Positions 17,527 through 26,804 of a DNA stretch of 64,000 nucleotides are shown here, piece after piece. The DNA comes from Zhenhengia yiwuensis (GTDB taxonomy: Bacteria > Bacillota > Clostridia > Lachnospirales > Cellulosilyticaceae), in contig NZ_JACRSY010000010.1 in the NCBI RefSeq assembly GCF_014384995.1, positions 60,733 to 124,732 of the forward strand, written 5' to 3'. The translations under genes and the position numbers were made by a program. Numbering within the stretch: position 1 is the first letter of the stretch; each line of letters starts with the position of its first letter. The notes below the pieces were generated by a model. The model saw nothing but the letters and a program-made list of their open reading frames with translations, ran no database searches and was not told the origin of the DNA.

Positions 17527-18300
17527 ATGATAAAATGGACAAGCATAACCAATGAAGAAGAAAAACAATTTTTGAAAACTATAATAGCTTATAATGAAAA
17601 ATCAGAAAAACAATACCGCATGTTATCCACTTTTTTTTATAATAAAGAATGGATGGACGAGGTACTACATAAATACAATATGCAAAGTGCTTTCAATCAG
17701 TATTGTTTCATGGGGGGCTATGAGTATGCCGAAAGGCAAGTGCTTGTCTTTGGTTATGATCAGTCTTATATGGAGATGCCCATTTGTGCACTTAAAGTAA
17801 CTGTTAAGACAGGAATAGGTAAAACACTTACACACAGGGATTTTTTAGGTGCCTTACTTGGCTTAGGTCTTAAGCGCGAGACTATAGGGGATATTTTACT
17901 CAAACCTTTTGGAGCTTATGTCATTGTTATGAAGGAGATGGCGGAGTTTATTTGTTGTCATTTAACTGGAATAGGACGTTATCAAAAGATTACGGTTGAG
18001 GAAATTTCATTTTTAGATATGGAAGTAGATCCACCGAGATTTAAAGAATGTCTGACAACAGTTCCATCTTTACGTGTAGACGCTATTTTTGCAGCTGCTT
18101 TTGGTTTGAGCAGATCAGAAGTAGTAAGATACTTACAAGGTGATAAAGGTAAAGTGAATGGTATGTTTGTAACAGCTAGTCATCCTATGAAAGTCGGGGA
18201 TGTAGGGACACTAAGAGGATATGGTAAAATGCGCCTAGGGGCAGTAAATGGTACAACCAAAAAAGATAGACTGCATATTACAATAGAAAAATATATATAG
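17527..18300 (+). CDS. ylmH: S4-domain RNA-binding protein YlmH
   Basis: 257 residues. The N-terminal segment is of unknown fold, and the C-terminal S4 domain begins near residue 180 (LRVDAIFAAAFGLSRSEVVRYLQGDKGKVNG). YlmH belongs to the division cluster and is reported in Bacillus to act on stalled 50S-peptidyl-tRNA complexes. GAGGTAG precedes the ATG at 17527. The ATG at 17521 is followed by a stop after one codon. Confidence 0.92.
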   Translation: MIKWTSITNEEEKQFLKTIIAYNEKSEKQYRMLSTFFYNKEWMDEVLHKYNMQSAFNQYCFMGGYEYAERQVLVFGYDQSYMEMPICALKVTVKTGIGKTLTHRDFLGALLGLGLKRETIGDILLKPFGAYVIVMKEMAEFICCHLTGIGRYQKITVEEISFLDMEVDPPRFKECLTTVPSLRVDAIFAAAFGLSRSEVVRYLQGDKGKVNGMFVTASHPMKVGDVGTLRGYGKMRLGAVNGTTKKDRLHITIEKYI

Positions 18301-18313
18301 GGGGTTACTCAGA

Positions 18314-18892
18314 ATGTTATCACCAGTAGATATACAAAATAAGGAGTTTAGAAAAGCCAAAGTAGGCGGTTACCATGTAGCAGAAGTTAATGAGTTTCTA
18401 GATGAGGTACTTGAAGCTTATCAGCATATTACAAAAGAAAACTATGAACTTAAAGATAAAATTAACATGCTTAATGATAATATTCAATATTATCGTACAA
18501 TGGAAGCAACTATACAAAATGCGCTCGTATTGGCTGAGAAAACAGCTCAAGATACAAAAACTTTAGCTTATGAAAAGGCAGATCAAATTAAAAAAGATGC
18601 TGAGCAAAAAGCAGAGGGTATATTGGATCAGGCGAAAAAAGATATCTATACTTTAAGCAATAAAATCGAAGAGCTCAAAAAGCAATACCTTGCTATGAAA
18701 GTTCAAATTAAACAAATGTTACAAGCGCAACTTGAAATTCTAGAACAGCAAAATATTACAGTGTTAACAGATGAAATTAGTGCACCTATTAAATTTGAAG
18801 AAGTTAAAGCAGAAGAAGAGGTAGCAATTACAGAAGAAGATGATGAATTTTTCACAAAGGAATTCACTTTTCTTCATGGTGAAGAGGCATAG
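18314..18892 (+). CDS. divIVA: Cell division protein DivIVA
   Basis: 192 residues. The N-terminal lipid-binding domain is MLSPVDIQNKEFRKAKVGGY with HVAEVNEFLDEVLEAYQ, followed by a long coiled coil (about residues 30-150) and an acidic tail. DivIVA senses negative membrane curvature at poles and septa. It lies 14 bases after ylmH and ends two bases before the aroB-like gene, so it is in the same transcript. Confidence 0.95.
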   Translation: MLSPVDIQNKEFRKAKVGGYHVAEVNEFLDEVLEAYQHITKENYELKDKINMLNDNIQYYRTMEATIQNALVLAEKTAQDTKTLAYEKADQIKKDAEQKAEGILDQAKKDIYTLSNKIEELKKQYLAMKVQIKQMLQAQLEILEQQNITVLTDEISAPIKFEEVKAEEEVAITEEDDEFFTKEFTFLHGEEA

Positions 18893-18894
18893 AG

Positions 18895-19977
18895 ATGAGA
18901 AGATTAGAAGCGATGGAGGCTAGACCTTATCCTATTATTTTAACCAGTGATTTTAGCCGCTTAAAAGCAGCTATTAATGAAGTAGCCTGTCCAAGTGCTA
19001 TCATGATTATTACAGATACCCATGTAGGCCATCTTTATTTAGCAACTGTTAAGGAAGAATTAGGTGAAGGCATTCCAGTATATGATTATGCCTTTAAGGC
19101 AGGTGAAACTTCTAAACATTTAGGTACTATCACTGAAATTTATAATGCTCTTTTAGCGGTTCATATGGACCGAAGTGGCCTTATTATTGCATTAGGGGGC
19201 GGTGTTGTAGGTGATATAGCAGGTTTTGTAGCCTCAAGCTACATGAGAGGTATTCCTTTTATTCAGATTCCAACAACTATTGTAGCTCAAAATGATAGTA
19301 GTATGGGAGGTAAGGTAGGCGTAGATTATTTAGATCATAAAAATATGGTTGGGGCTTTTTATAATCCTAAGCTTGTTTATACCAATATTAGAACATTAGG
19401 AACTTTGCCTGAAAGAGAATTTATTTCGGGACTTGCAGAGGTTTTAAAGCATGCACTTATTAAAAATAAAGCTTTTTATGATTATCTTTTAAAAGAAAAG
19501 GATAAAATATTACAACAAGACGATAGAAGTCTTATCGAAATGACATATACCTCTTGTAAGGCAAAGTGTGAAGTTGTAGAGGAAGATGCTAAAGAGTTAG
19601 GACTACGAAAAATTTTAAATTTTGGACATACTATTGGTCATGCTTTAGAGACAGAATCTCATTTTAATTTATTACATGGCGAATGTGTAGCATATGGTAT
19701 GGTTATGTCAGCTTATATAAGTTATGGAAGAGGCTATATAGAAGCATCACATTTAAAAGATGTGGAGTCACTTTGTAGGGCTTATAAATTGCTAGCGCCT
19801 TTTGGTGAGTATGATATTCATTCACTTTTACAGCATATTTTATATGATAAGAAGAAAGCTTATGGCAAGGTTTCTTTCATCTTGCTTCAAGCAATTGGGC
19901 AGGCATGTATTAAGAATGATGTAACACAAGAAGAAATTGAAGAAGCTATACTCTATGTAAGAAAAACGTGCCAGTAA
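18895..19977 (+). CDS. aroB: 3-dehydroquinate synthase
   Basis: 360 residues. It converts DAHP to 3-dehydroquinate, step two of the shikimate pathway. The NAD-binding motif LGGGVVGDIAGFVASSYMRG and the substrate loop NDSSMGGKVGVDY are present. The Zn ligands are Glu in SGLAEVLKHA, His in LNFGHTIGHALE and His in LLHGECVAYGM. All key residues are intact. No other shikimate gene is nearby, and the position between divIVA and lspA is unusual for aroB. Two starts are possible, 18895 or 18913, and I use the longer. Confidence 0.92.
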   Translation: MRRLEAMEARPYPIILTSDFSRLKAAINEVACPSAIMIITDTHVGHLYLATVKEELGEGIPVYDYAFKAGETSKHLGTITEIYNALLAVHMDRSGLIIALGGGVVGDIAGFVASSYMRGIPFIQIPTTIVAQNDSSMGGKVGVDYLDHKNMVGAFYNPKLVYTNIRTLGTLPEREFISGLAEVLKHALIKNKAFYDYLLKEKDKILQQDDRSLIEMTYTSCKAKCEVVEEDAKELGLRKILNFGHTIGHALETESHFNLLHGECVAYGMVMSAYISYGRGYIEASHLKDVESLCRAYKLLAPFGEYDIHSLLQHILYDKKKAYGKVSFILLQAIGQACIKNDVTQEEIEEAILYVRKTCQ

Positions 19978-19991
19978 GCACGTTTTTCTTA
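19961..19991 (+). terminator. Terminator overlapping the aroB stop
   Basis: GAAAAACGTGC and GCACGTTTTTC form a perfect stem whose loop contains the aroB TAA stop. The T run is formed by the right arm and CTT after it. By symmetry it could act on both strands. Confidence 0.8.
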
Positions 19992-20019
19992 TGAGTAAGG
20001 CTTGAAAGGAGAAAAAGAG

Positions 20020-20514
20020 ATGCGTTTTTTAGCACCTATTAGTGTAGCACTTTTGGTGATTTTGGATCAGCTTACTAAAATAGGTATTGTAGAATATTTT
20101 TCTGATCCTAGCAAAGAGAATATTATTTTATGGCCAGGTGTTTTAGAGTTGACTTATGTAGAAAATAGAGGAGCAGCTTTTGGGATGATGCAAGGTAAGG
20201 TATGGCTTTTTGTTATCATTACAGCAGCGGTTCTTGTTATGATTGTATGGTACTGGAGACATATTCCACAAGGTAGGACAGGTCATTGGATGAAAGTTGC
20301 ACTTGTGCTAGTTATGAGTGGTGCTATAGGAAATTTCATTGACAGAGTTTGTTTAAATTATGTACGTGATATGATTTATTTTTCTCTTATTGATTTCCCA
20401 GTATTTAATGTGGCAGACATGTGTGTAGTAGTAGGAGTGGTTCTACTCTTCCCTATTTTATTGTTTGGTAATATTGAACAAGAGGAACAAGAATTAATTG
20501 ACAACGAGGAATAG
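20020..20514 (+). CDS. lspA: Lipoprotein signal peptidase (LspA)
   Basis: 164 residues. An aspartyl protease with four membrane helices that cleaves prolipoproteins before the lipidated Cys. Motifs: VILDQLTKI, YVENRGAAFGMM, the first catalytic Asp in IGNFIDRVCLNYVRDMI and the second in FNVADMCV. The start at 20020 follows AAAGGAG at a spacing of eight bases. An in-frame TTG at 20002 lies before that site and is rejected. lspA-rluD-pyrR is a common order. Confidence 0.96.
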   Translation: MRFLAPISVALLVILDQLTKIGIVEYFSDPSKENIILWPGVLELTYVENRGAAFGMMQGKVWLFVIITAAVLVMIVWYWRHIPQGRTGHWMKVALVLVMSGAIGNFIDRVCLNYVRDMIYFSLIDFPVFNVADMCVVVGVVLLFPILLFGNIEQEEQELIDNEE

Positions 20515-20517
20515 ACA

Positions 20518-21429
20518 ATGAATGAAACATTAGAATTATATGTTAAAGAGAGTGGACAAAGGCTAGATAAATATTTAGGCCAAGTTTTAACGGACTATAC
20601 ACGTTCTTTTTTGCAAAAACAAATAGAAGAAGGTAATATTTTAATTAATGGTATAGTACAGCCAGCACGTTACAAAGTAAAACAAGGTGATTCTATTACA
20701 GTAAATATTCCAGAGCCTAAAGAGGTAGATATTATTGCTGAAAATATTCCAATAGAAATTCTTTATGAAGATGATGATCTTATTATTGTCAATAAGACGC
20801 AGGATATGGTGGTGCATCCTGCACCGGGTAATTATACAGGGACATTAGTCAATGCACTTCTTTATCATTGTAAAGATGGACTTTCTGGTATTAATGGAGA
20901 AGTACGCCCTGGTATTGTACATCGTATTGACAAGGATACATCAGGTATTTTAATGATTGCTAAAAATGATAAAGCCCATTTAGCTTTATCGTCACTTTTA
21001 AAAGATCATCATATTACACGTAAATATCATGCTATTGTATATGGAACTTTTAAAGAAAAAGAAGGTATTGTTGAAAAGCCTATTGGCAGATCACCAAAGG
21101 ACCGTAAGAAAATGGCTATTGTAAGTGATGGACGCTATGCGAAAACACACTATAGAGTTTTAGAGGAATTTGACAAGTTTTCTTACGTAGAACTTACACT
21201 GTTTACAGGAAGAACACATCAAATTAGAGTACATTTAGCAAGTATAGGACATCCTATTTTAGGAGATCCTATTTATGGACCTCAAAAATCTATGTGGGGA
21301 CTTACAAAACAGACTTTACATGCTAAAGTATTAGGATTTGAACACCCAACCACCTCACAATATGTAGAATTTAATAGTGATTTACCAGGCTATTTTCAGA
21401 CAATACTTGACAGATTAAGAAAGATGTGA
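20518..21429 (+). CDS. rluD: RluD-family pseudouridine synthase
   Basis: 303 residues. An N-terminal S4 domain (GQRLDKYLGQVLTDYTRSFL) and the catalytic domain with the active-site Asp in HRIDKDTSGILMIAKN and the later RTHQIRVHLASIGHPILGD. RluD-type enzymes modify helix 69 or related sites of 23S rRNA. It starts three bases after lspA. Confidence 0.95.
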   Translation: MNETLELYVKESGQRLDKYLGQVLTDYTRSFLQKQIEEGNILINGIVQPARYKVKQGDSITVNIPEPKEVDIIAENIPIEILYEDDDLIIVNKTQDMVVHPAPGNYTGTLVNALLYHCKDGLSGINGEVRPGIVHRIDKDTSGILMIAKNDKAHLALSSLLKDHHITRKYHAIVYGTFKEKEGIVEKPIGRSPKDRKKMAIVSDGRYAKTHYRVLEEFDKFSYVELTLFTGRTHQIRVHLASIGHPILGDPIYGPQKSMWGLTKQTLHAKVLGFEHPTTSQYVEFNSDLPGYFQTILDRLRKM

Positions 21430-21580
21430 TAAGGTCAAACTGATAAAATCCTTTAAAGTAGTCCGCGAGGCTAATAAGGATGTACAGATCGGTTAATAGG
21501 CCAATTCATATTGCTTAAAAGCAGTATTGAAATATGTATATCTAAAAAGCTTCTTACAGGTGTAGGAAGCTTTTTTATTT
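21430..21580 (+). promoter_or_regulatory. PyrR-binding transcriptional attenuator
   Basis: The leader contains a PyrR-binding loop (TAGTCCGCGAGGCTAATAAGG, near 21459-21479) that fits the known consensus around UCC..GAGG, an intervening region, and a strong terminator. Terminator arms AAAAGCTTCTTAC and GTAGGAAGCTTTT (21545-21575) are followed by T residues. UMP-bound PyrR should stabilise the anti-antiterminator and switch off pyrR-uraA. No complete pyrimidine operon follows. Confidence 0.88.
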
Positions 21581-21614
21581 TGAGGATTATGGACAAGAGA
21601 AGGAGGAAATTTTC

Positions 21615-22145
21615 ATGGCATTTAAAGTATTATTAGATGAACTTGCTATGAATCGTGCACTTACACGTATAGCACATGAAATTCTTGAAGCAAACAAAGG
21701 GGCTAAAAATATTATACTTGTGGGAATTGAGACAAGGGGAGTACCTCTTGCGCAAATACTCGCAGACAAAATTAAAATGATTGAAAATGTAGAAGTACCC
21801 GTTGAGAAAATTAATATTGCTTTTTACCGTGATGATTTAGAGAAAAAGTATACACAACCTTTAGCTGGGGAAAGCAGTATTCATGATATTAATGACAAAA
21901 CAGTTATTTTAGTAGATGATGTTATTTATACAGGTCGTACAGTGCGTGCTGCAATGGATGCACTGATGGATTTGGGCAGACCAAGTTATATTAAATTAGC
22001 AACGCTTATTGATAGAGGACATAGAGAGCTTCCTATTCGTGCAGATTTTATAGGAAAAAATATTCCTACTTCTAAGAAGGAAATTGTACATGTTAAAATC
22101 CAATCAATAGATGGAGAAAGCTGTGTTTTACTAGAAACTAAATAA
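21615..22145 (+). CDS. pyrR: Pyrimidine operon attenuator / uracil phosphoribosyltransferase PyrR
   Basis: 176 residues. It binds its own leader RNA with UMP and has a weak uracil phosphoribosyltransferase activity. The PRPP loop is VILVDDVIYTGRTVRAAMDA, with IETRGVPLA and the family start FKVLLDELAMNRALTRIAHEI. An AGAAGGAGG site lies before the ATG. It is controlled by the attenuator just upstream and probably forms one unit with uraA, which imports uracil. Confidence 0.97.
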   Translation: MAFKVLLDELAMNRALTRIAHEILEANKGAKNIILVGIETRGVPLAQILADKIKMIENVEVPVEKINIAFYRDDLEKKYTQPLAGESSIHDINDKTVILVDDVIYTGRTVRAAMDALMDLGRPSYIKLATLIDRGHRELPIRADFIGKNIPTSKKEIVHVKIQSIDGESCVLLETK

Positions 22146-22173
22146 GAAAATTTAATAAGAGAGAGGGATTGAA

Positions 22174-23490
22174 GTGGAACAAATTTCAACAGGTAAAAAA
22201 GTTATTTTAGGCATGCAGCATGTGCTTGCAATGTTTGGAGCAACAGTACTTGTACCTATGCTGACAGGACTTAATCCAGGTATTGCTATTTTAGCAGCAG
22301 GTATAGGTACACTTGTATTTCATTCTGTTACAAAAGGAATTGTACCAGTATTTTTAGGTTCAAGCTTTGCGTTTATTAGTGCTATTAGCCTTGTTTTATC
22401 ACAATATGGTATTGGTGTTGTGAAAACAGGTATTATTGCAACAGGATTTGTCTATATAATGATGGCAGGTATTATTAAACTTGTAGGGGTAGAAAAGGTT
22501 AAATCATTCTTCCCACCGATTGTAGTAGGACCTATGATTATGGTTATTGGCCTTAGATTAAGTCCAACAGCTATTAATATGCTGCGTATTGATAGTACAC
22601 CAGAGAATCTACTTGCAAATCTTCCAGCTGGTATTCCAGAAGATTTACCAATTGAAGTTATTCAAAATATGGGTATTGTATTACCTTTAGATATGCAAAA
22701 AGTATTTGTTGCTCTATTAGTTGTATGTATTGTTATTGCCATCTCTATTTGGGCAAAAGGTTTCTTCAAAATGATTCCTATTTTAATTGCGGTTGTAATG
22801 GGATATGTAGTTTGTTTAGTAATGGGAATGATTGATGTAACACCTATTATGGAGGCAAGCTGGATAGGTTTCTCGGAAGAAGCTTTTAGCCAAATAATGA
22901 CATTGCCAGCCTTTAATCAAGATGCATTAGTAGGAATATTAGCAATAGCACCTATTGCACTCGTTGTATTTATTGAGCATATTGGAGACATTACAACAAA
23001 TGGTGCGGTTGTAGGAAAAGATTTCTTTAAAAATCCAGGAATTCATAGAACACTTCTAGGTGATGGTTTAGCTACTGTAGCAGCAGGTCTTTTAGGTGGC
23101 CCAGCTAATACAACTTATGGTGAAAATACAGGTGTACTTGCTGTTACAAAAGTATATGATCCAAAAATTATTCGTATTGCAGCGCTTTTTGCTGTTGGTT
23201 TAAGTTTATGTGGTAAGTTTACAGCACTTGTTAATACCATTCCAGGTGCTGTTATGGGTGGTATTAGTATTGTACTCTTTGGAATGATTGCAGCAGTAGG
23301 TGTACGTACACTAGTTGAAGAACAACTTGATTTTAAACATAGCCGTAACTTACTTATTGCAGCTGTTATTTTTGTAGTAGGTATTGGTGTATCTGATGTG
23401 CCTATGTGGGGAAATATTACCATTTCAGGACTTGCCATCGCAGCTTTATTTGGTGTAATTCTTAACAAGTTCTTACCACAAGATCTATAA
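22174..23490 (+). CDS. uraA: Uracil:proton symporter (NCS2 family)
   Basis: 438 residues, with about 12-14 membrane helices throughout. Family features: the N-terminal LGMQHVLAMFGATVLVPMLTG, FIEHIGDITTNGAVVG with the substrate-binding Glu, and LLGGPANTTYGENTGVLAVT. It takes up uracil. It begins with GTG at 22174 after GAGAGAGGG. The link with pyrR and its attenuator supports uracil rather than xanthine as substrate. Confidence 0.95.
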   Translation: MEQISTGKKVILGMQHVLAMFGATVLVPMLTGLNPGIAILAAGIGTLVFHSVTKGIVPVFLGSSFAFISAISLVLSQYGIGVVKTGIIATGFVYIMMAGIIKLVGVEKVKSFFPPIVVGPMIMVIGLRLSPTAINMLRIDSTPENLLANLPAGIPEDLPIEVIQNMGIVLPLDMQKVFVALLVVCIVIAISIWAKGFFKMIPILIAVVMGYVVCLVMGMIDVTPIMEASWIGFSEEAFSQIMTLPAFNQDALVGILAIAPIALVVFIEHIGDITTNGAVVGKDFFKNPGIHRTLLGDGLATVAAGLLGGPANTTYGENTGVLAVTKVYDPKIIRIAALFAVGLSLCGKFTALVNTIPGAVMGGISIVLFGMIAAVGVRTLVEEQLDFKHSRNLLIAAVIFVVGIGVSDVPMWGNITISGLAIAALFGVILNKFLPQDL

Positions 23491-23525
23491 TAATTGCTAT
23501 ACTTAAGTAAAAATAGTGTTATACT

Positions 23526-23559
23526 AATAGGGAGATAAATATCTCCCTATTATTTTTTT
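23526..23559 (+). terminator. Intrinsic terminator after uraA
   Basis: A perfect 12-base stem, AATAGGGAGATA with TATCTCCCTATT, a two-base loop and then ATTTTTTT. Confidence 0.92.
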
Positions 23560-23574
23560 GAGAGGGATGAGAAA

Positions 23575-24804
23575 GTGAAAGCTGAAATACTTGCTGTAGG
23601 TAATGAGGTCATTATGGGACATACAGTTAATACAAATGCAAGTTATATTGCAAAACGTCTTAAAGAATACGGCATAGGGGTTAAATACCATATTGCAGTA
23701 GGGGATTGTAAAGAGGATATTGAAGAAGCTTTAGCCCATGCATTAAGTCATGCAGAGTATATTTTTATAATAGGTGGACTAGGTCCAACTCAAGATGATC
23801 TAACTAAAGAAACAGTATGTCAGTATCTTAAGAAGCCTCTTGTGTTTTATCCTTCTATTTATGAAGGAATTGTAGCCTATTTTGCAAAAACAAATCGTAT
23901 AACACCAGAAAATAATCGTAAGCAGGCATATTTTCCAGAGGATGCATCTATTTTAGACAATCATAATGGAACAGCTCCAGGATGTATGATTCCAGTAGAA
24001 AACAAAAAAATTTTCTTATTACCAGGACCTCCGAATGAACTTATTCCCATATTTAACAATGAAGTCTGTCCCTATTTAGAGAAGGATCTAAAAGAGGTTT
24101 ATTATACTTTAGATATAAAATGTTTTGGTATAGGAGAAAGTCATCTTGCACAATTAGCAGGAGACCTATTGGGTGAATTTGAAGATACACTAATAGCACC
24201 TTATGTAAGTAATTTAGAAGTTATCATTCGTATTTGTACTTGGAAAACAAGTATAGAAGCCGCTAGGCAAGAGGCTGAGCGTTATAAAAATAAGATAGAA
24301 GAGCGATTAAGACCTTATATAATTGGTTATAATGAAGAAACGATAGAAGAGAATATTTTGAAACTTCTACAAACTAAGCAATATAGTGTAACAACGGCTG
24401 AATCTTGTACAGGAGGATTATTGGCTGGAACATTAGTTAATTGTGGTGGCATTTCGAATTATTTTAAGGAAGGTATAGTTACTTATAGTAATGAAGCCAA
24501 GATGAAGTATCTTCATGTTAAGGAAGAGACTTTAAATCAATTTGGCGCAGTAAGTTATGAAATAGCTAAAGAAATGGCAGAGGGTGTAAGACAAACTGCA
24601 GGGGCTCATATTGGGCTTGCTACAACAGGCATTGCAGGCCCTGATGGCGGCACAGAGGAAAAACCTGTAGGGCTTGTCTATATAGGTATAGCATTGCCAG
24701 GTGAGACTTTTGTTTATGAATTACATTTACAGGGTGATAGGCAATCTATACGGTTGCAGGCAGTCAAACATACACTTTATCAGCTCTATAAAAAACTTAA
24801 ATAA
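23575..24804 (+). CDS. cinA: CinA-family protein (nicotinamide-nucleotide amidase)
   Basis: 409 residues. The N-terminal MoCF-like domain (ILAVGNEVIMGHTVNTNASYIA, IIGGLGPTQDDLTKE) joins a C-terminal PncC domain (VTTAESCTGGLLAGTLV, TGIAGPDGGTEEKPVGLVYIG), the full-length Gram-positive form. PncC domains deamidate NMN. The gene is the usual upstream neighbour of recA. GTG start after GAGAGGGATG. Confidence 0.95.
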   Translation: MKAEILAVGNEVIMGHTVNTNASYIAKRLKEYGIGVKYHIAVGDCKEDIEEALAHALSHAEYIFIIGGLGPTQDDLTKETVCQYLKKPLVFYPSIYEGIVAYFAKTNRITPENNRKQAYFPEDASILDNHNGTAPGCMIPVENKKIFLLPGPPNELIPIFNNEVCPYLEKDLKEVYYTLDIKCFGIGESHLAQLAGDLLGEFEDTLIAPYVSNLEVIIRICTWKTSIEAARQEAERYKNKIEERLRPYIIGYNEETIEENILKLLQTKQYSVTTAESCTGGLLAGTLVNCGGISNYFKEGIVTYSNEAKMKYLHVKEETLNQFGAVSYEIAKEMAEGVRQTAGAHIGLATTGIAGPDGGTEEKPVGLVYIGIALPGETFVYELHLQGDRQSIRLQAVKHTLYQLYKKLK

Positions 24805-24811
24805 TTAGGAC

Positions 24812-24860
24812 TTGCTATTAGGAAAAAAATTAGTTATAATAAACACAGAACAAATGTTCG
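24812..24860 (+). promoter_or_regulatory. recA promoter with LexA (SOS) box
   Basis: TTGCTA (24812-24817), 17 bases, TATAAT (24835-24840), followed at 24847-24860 by AGAACAAATGTTCG, one change from the Gram-positive SOS consensus CGAACnnnnGTTCG. The box lies at the expected start site, so LexA would block initiation. Confidence 0.88.
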
Positions 24861-24878
24861 ATTAGATGAAGAGGTGAG

Positions 24879-25940
24879 ATGATGAATAACGAATCAAAAA
24901 AAGCTTTAGATGCAGCTATAGCTCAAATTCAAAAACAATTTGGTAAAGGCTCTATTATGAAGCTAGGAGAAGCAACAGAAACAAGTGTATCTACTTTTCC
25001 AACAGGTTCATTAAGTTTAGATATAGCCCTTGGGGTTGGGGGAATGCCACGTGGAAGAATTATTGAGGTATATGGACCTGAGTCTTCCGGTAAAACAACC
25101 GTTACACTTCATATGATTGCAGAAGTTCAAAAAATGGGAGGCATTGCAGCCTTTATTGATGCTGAGCATGCATTAGACCCAGCTTATGCTAAAAAATTAG
25201 GTGTAAATATTGATGAACTTTATATTTCACAACCAGATAATGGAGAACAAGCTCTTGAAATTGCAGAAACAATGGTACGTTCAGGTGCAATTGATCTTGT
25301 TATTGTAGACTCTGTTGCAGCCCTTGTACCACGCGCAGAGATTGAGGGAGATATGGGTGATTCTCATATGGGTCTTCAAGCAAGACTTATGTCACAAGCC
25401 CTTAGAAAGCTTACAGGTGTAGTGAATAAATCAAAATGTACAGTAGTCTTTATTAACCAATTACGTGAAAAAGTAGGAATTACTTTCGGAAGTAATGAAA
25501 CAACTACAGGTGGTCGTGCTCTTAAATTCTATGCATCTGTGCGTTTAGATGTACGTAAAATTGAAACACTTAAACAAAGCAATGAATTTATTGGTAGCCG
25601 TACACGTGTAAAAGTTGTTAAAAATAAAGTAGCTCCACCTTTCCAACAAGCAGAATTTGATATTATGTATGGTGAAGGTATTTCTAAAGAAGGTGATGTA
25701 CTTGACTTAGCAAGTAATATTGATATTGTTAATAAAAGTGGTGCATGGTATTCTTATGGAGATATAAGACTTGGGCAAGGTAGAGAAAATGCTAAAGTAT
25801 TCCTTAAAGAAAATGAGGATCTTCTTAGAGAGATTGAAATGGCTGTACGTGAACATTATGGTATCAACAAACTGCAAGAAGGAAACTATGATGAGCAAGA
25901 TGTAGATGCTGAAGAAATGATGTTAGATTTAGAAGATTAA
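24879..25940 (+). CDS. recA: Recombinase RecA
   Basis: 353 residues. ATP-dependent strand exchange and LexA co-protease. The Walker A motif is GPESSGKTT, with YISQPDNGEQALEI, VDSVAALVPRAEIEGDMGD, NQLREKVG and an acidic C-terminal tail. The start could be 24879 or the next codon, both ATG after GAGGTGAG. It has its own SOS promoter and a terminator. Confidence 0.99.
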   Translation: MMNNESKKALDAAIAQIQKQFGKGSIMKLGEATETSVSTFPTGSLSLDIALGVGGMPRGRIIEVYGPESSGKTTVTLHMIAEVQKMGGIAAFIDAEHALDPAYAKKLGVNIDELYISQPDNGEQALEIAETMVRSGAIDLVIVDSVAALVPRAEIEGDMGDSHMGLQARLMSQALRKLTGVVNKSKCTVVFINQLREKVGITFGSNETTTGGRALKFYASVRLDVRKIETLKQSNEFIGSRTRVKVVKNKVAPPFQQAEFDIMYGEGISKEGDVLDLASNIDIVNKSGAWYSYGDIRLGQGRENAKVFLKENEDLLREIEMAVREHYGINKLQEGNYDEQDVDAEEMMLDLED

Positions 25941-25944
25941 TAGT

Positions 25945-25987
25945 AAAGGATATAACAAGTCGTTTTCATGTTATATCCTTTTTTTAT
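25945..25987 (+). terminator. Intrinsic terminator after recA
   Basis: AAAGGATATAACA pairs perfectly with TGTTATATCCTTT across an 11-base loop, followed by TTTTTT. Confidence 0.92.
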
Positions 25988-26082
25988 TATATAAAAACTA
26001 AATAATGCTACCATAAATACCTAAGCAGCTAAGGAGAAAAACGTTTAGAAATTGAAAAAATTGGGAAGGATTTAAGGGAACT

Positions 26083-26712
26083 ATGAATTATGAAATTACA
26101 GCAATTGAAGAACAGAAAAAAGATCCTAACAGATGTTCAGTATTCATTAATGGAGCATTTGGATTTGGACTTTCTAAAAAGGCTGTAGAGCGTTATCAGC
26201 TCTGTGTAGGCATGGTATTAGACCAGCCAGCCTATGAGAAGCTTATGGCAGCGCTCCAGTTAGATAAGGCTAAATTTAAGGCATTAGATATGATTAGCAG
26301 AGGAAGCAAGAGTGAGAAACAAATGCGTGAAAAACTTATTCAGGCAGAGTATAGTGAATATATTGTAGAGGAAGTTATGCAGTTCTTAAAGAAATATCAG
26401 TATATTGACGATGATGCACTTGCTAAAAGATATATAGAATCTAGAAGTCAATATAGCCATAAAAGTTTAAGACAAATTAAAGCAGAACTCTATAGAAAAG
26501 GTATTGTAGTGGATCAAGTAAAAGACTACTGTGAAGATACTGAAGAACGAGAAGAAGCTAATATAGAGTATTTTTTAGATAAATTTAGATATGACCCTAC
26601 ATGGGATATTAAACAAAAGCAAAAGATCATTAATCGTCTTTTAACAAGAGGCTTTCAATATAGTCAAGTGGAAAAATGCCTAAGAAAGAGAAATGAAGGC
26701 TTTGACGCCTAA
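26083..26712 (+). CDS. recX: RecA regulator RecX
   Basis: 209 residues with repeated three-helix RecX motifs (KALDMISRGSKSEKQMREKL, then IDDDALAKRYIESRSQYSHKS). RecX binds RecA filaments and limits recombinase activity. It lies just after recA, but a terminator and a 140-base gap separate them. Upstream AAGGATTTAAGGG may serve as the ribosome binding site. An inverted GCCTAAGGC lies at its end. Confidence 0.92.
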   Translation: MNYEITAIEEQKKDPNRCSVFINGAFGFGLSKKAVERYQLCVGMVLDQPAYEKLMAALQLDKAKFKALDMISRGSKSEKQMREKLIQAEYSEYIVEEVMQFLKKYQYIDDDALAKRYIESRSQYSHKSLRQIKAELYRKGIVVDQVKDYCEDTEEREEANIEYFLDKFRYDPTWDIKQKQKIINRLLTRGFQYSQVEKCLRKRNEGFDA

Positions 26713-26721
26713 GGCGTATGC

Positions 26722-26750
26722 TTGACAGTGTTTTTAAAAAGTTATACAAT
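26722..26750 (+). promoter_or_regulatory. Promoter of rny
   Basis: A consensus TTGACA at 26722-26727, a 17-base spacer and TACAAT at 26745-26750. It gives a leader of about 45 bases before the rny start. Confidence 0.75.
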
Positions 26751-26804
26751 TATGTTGTTATTTGCACGTTTTTAGCACAAAAATAGGGAGGTGGTAATAT
26801 CAGC

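Noticed and set aside
23115..23468. 117-codon minus-strand frame in uraA
   Set aside because: Antisense to conserved membrane helices of the transporter, a shadow frame.
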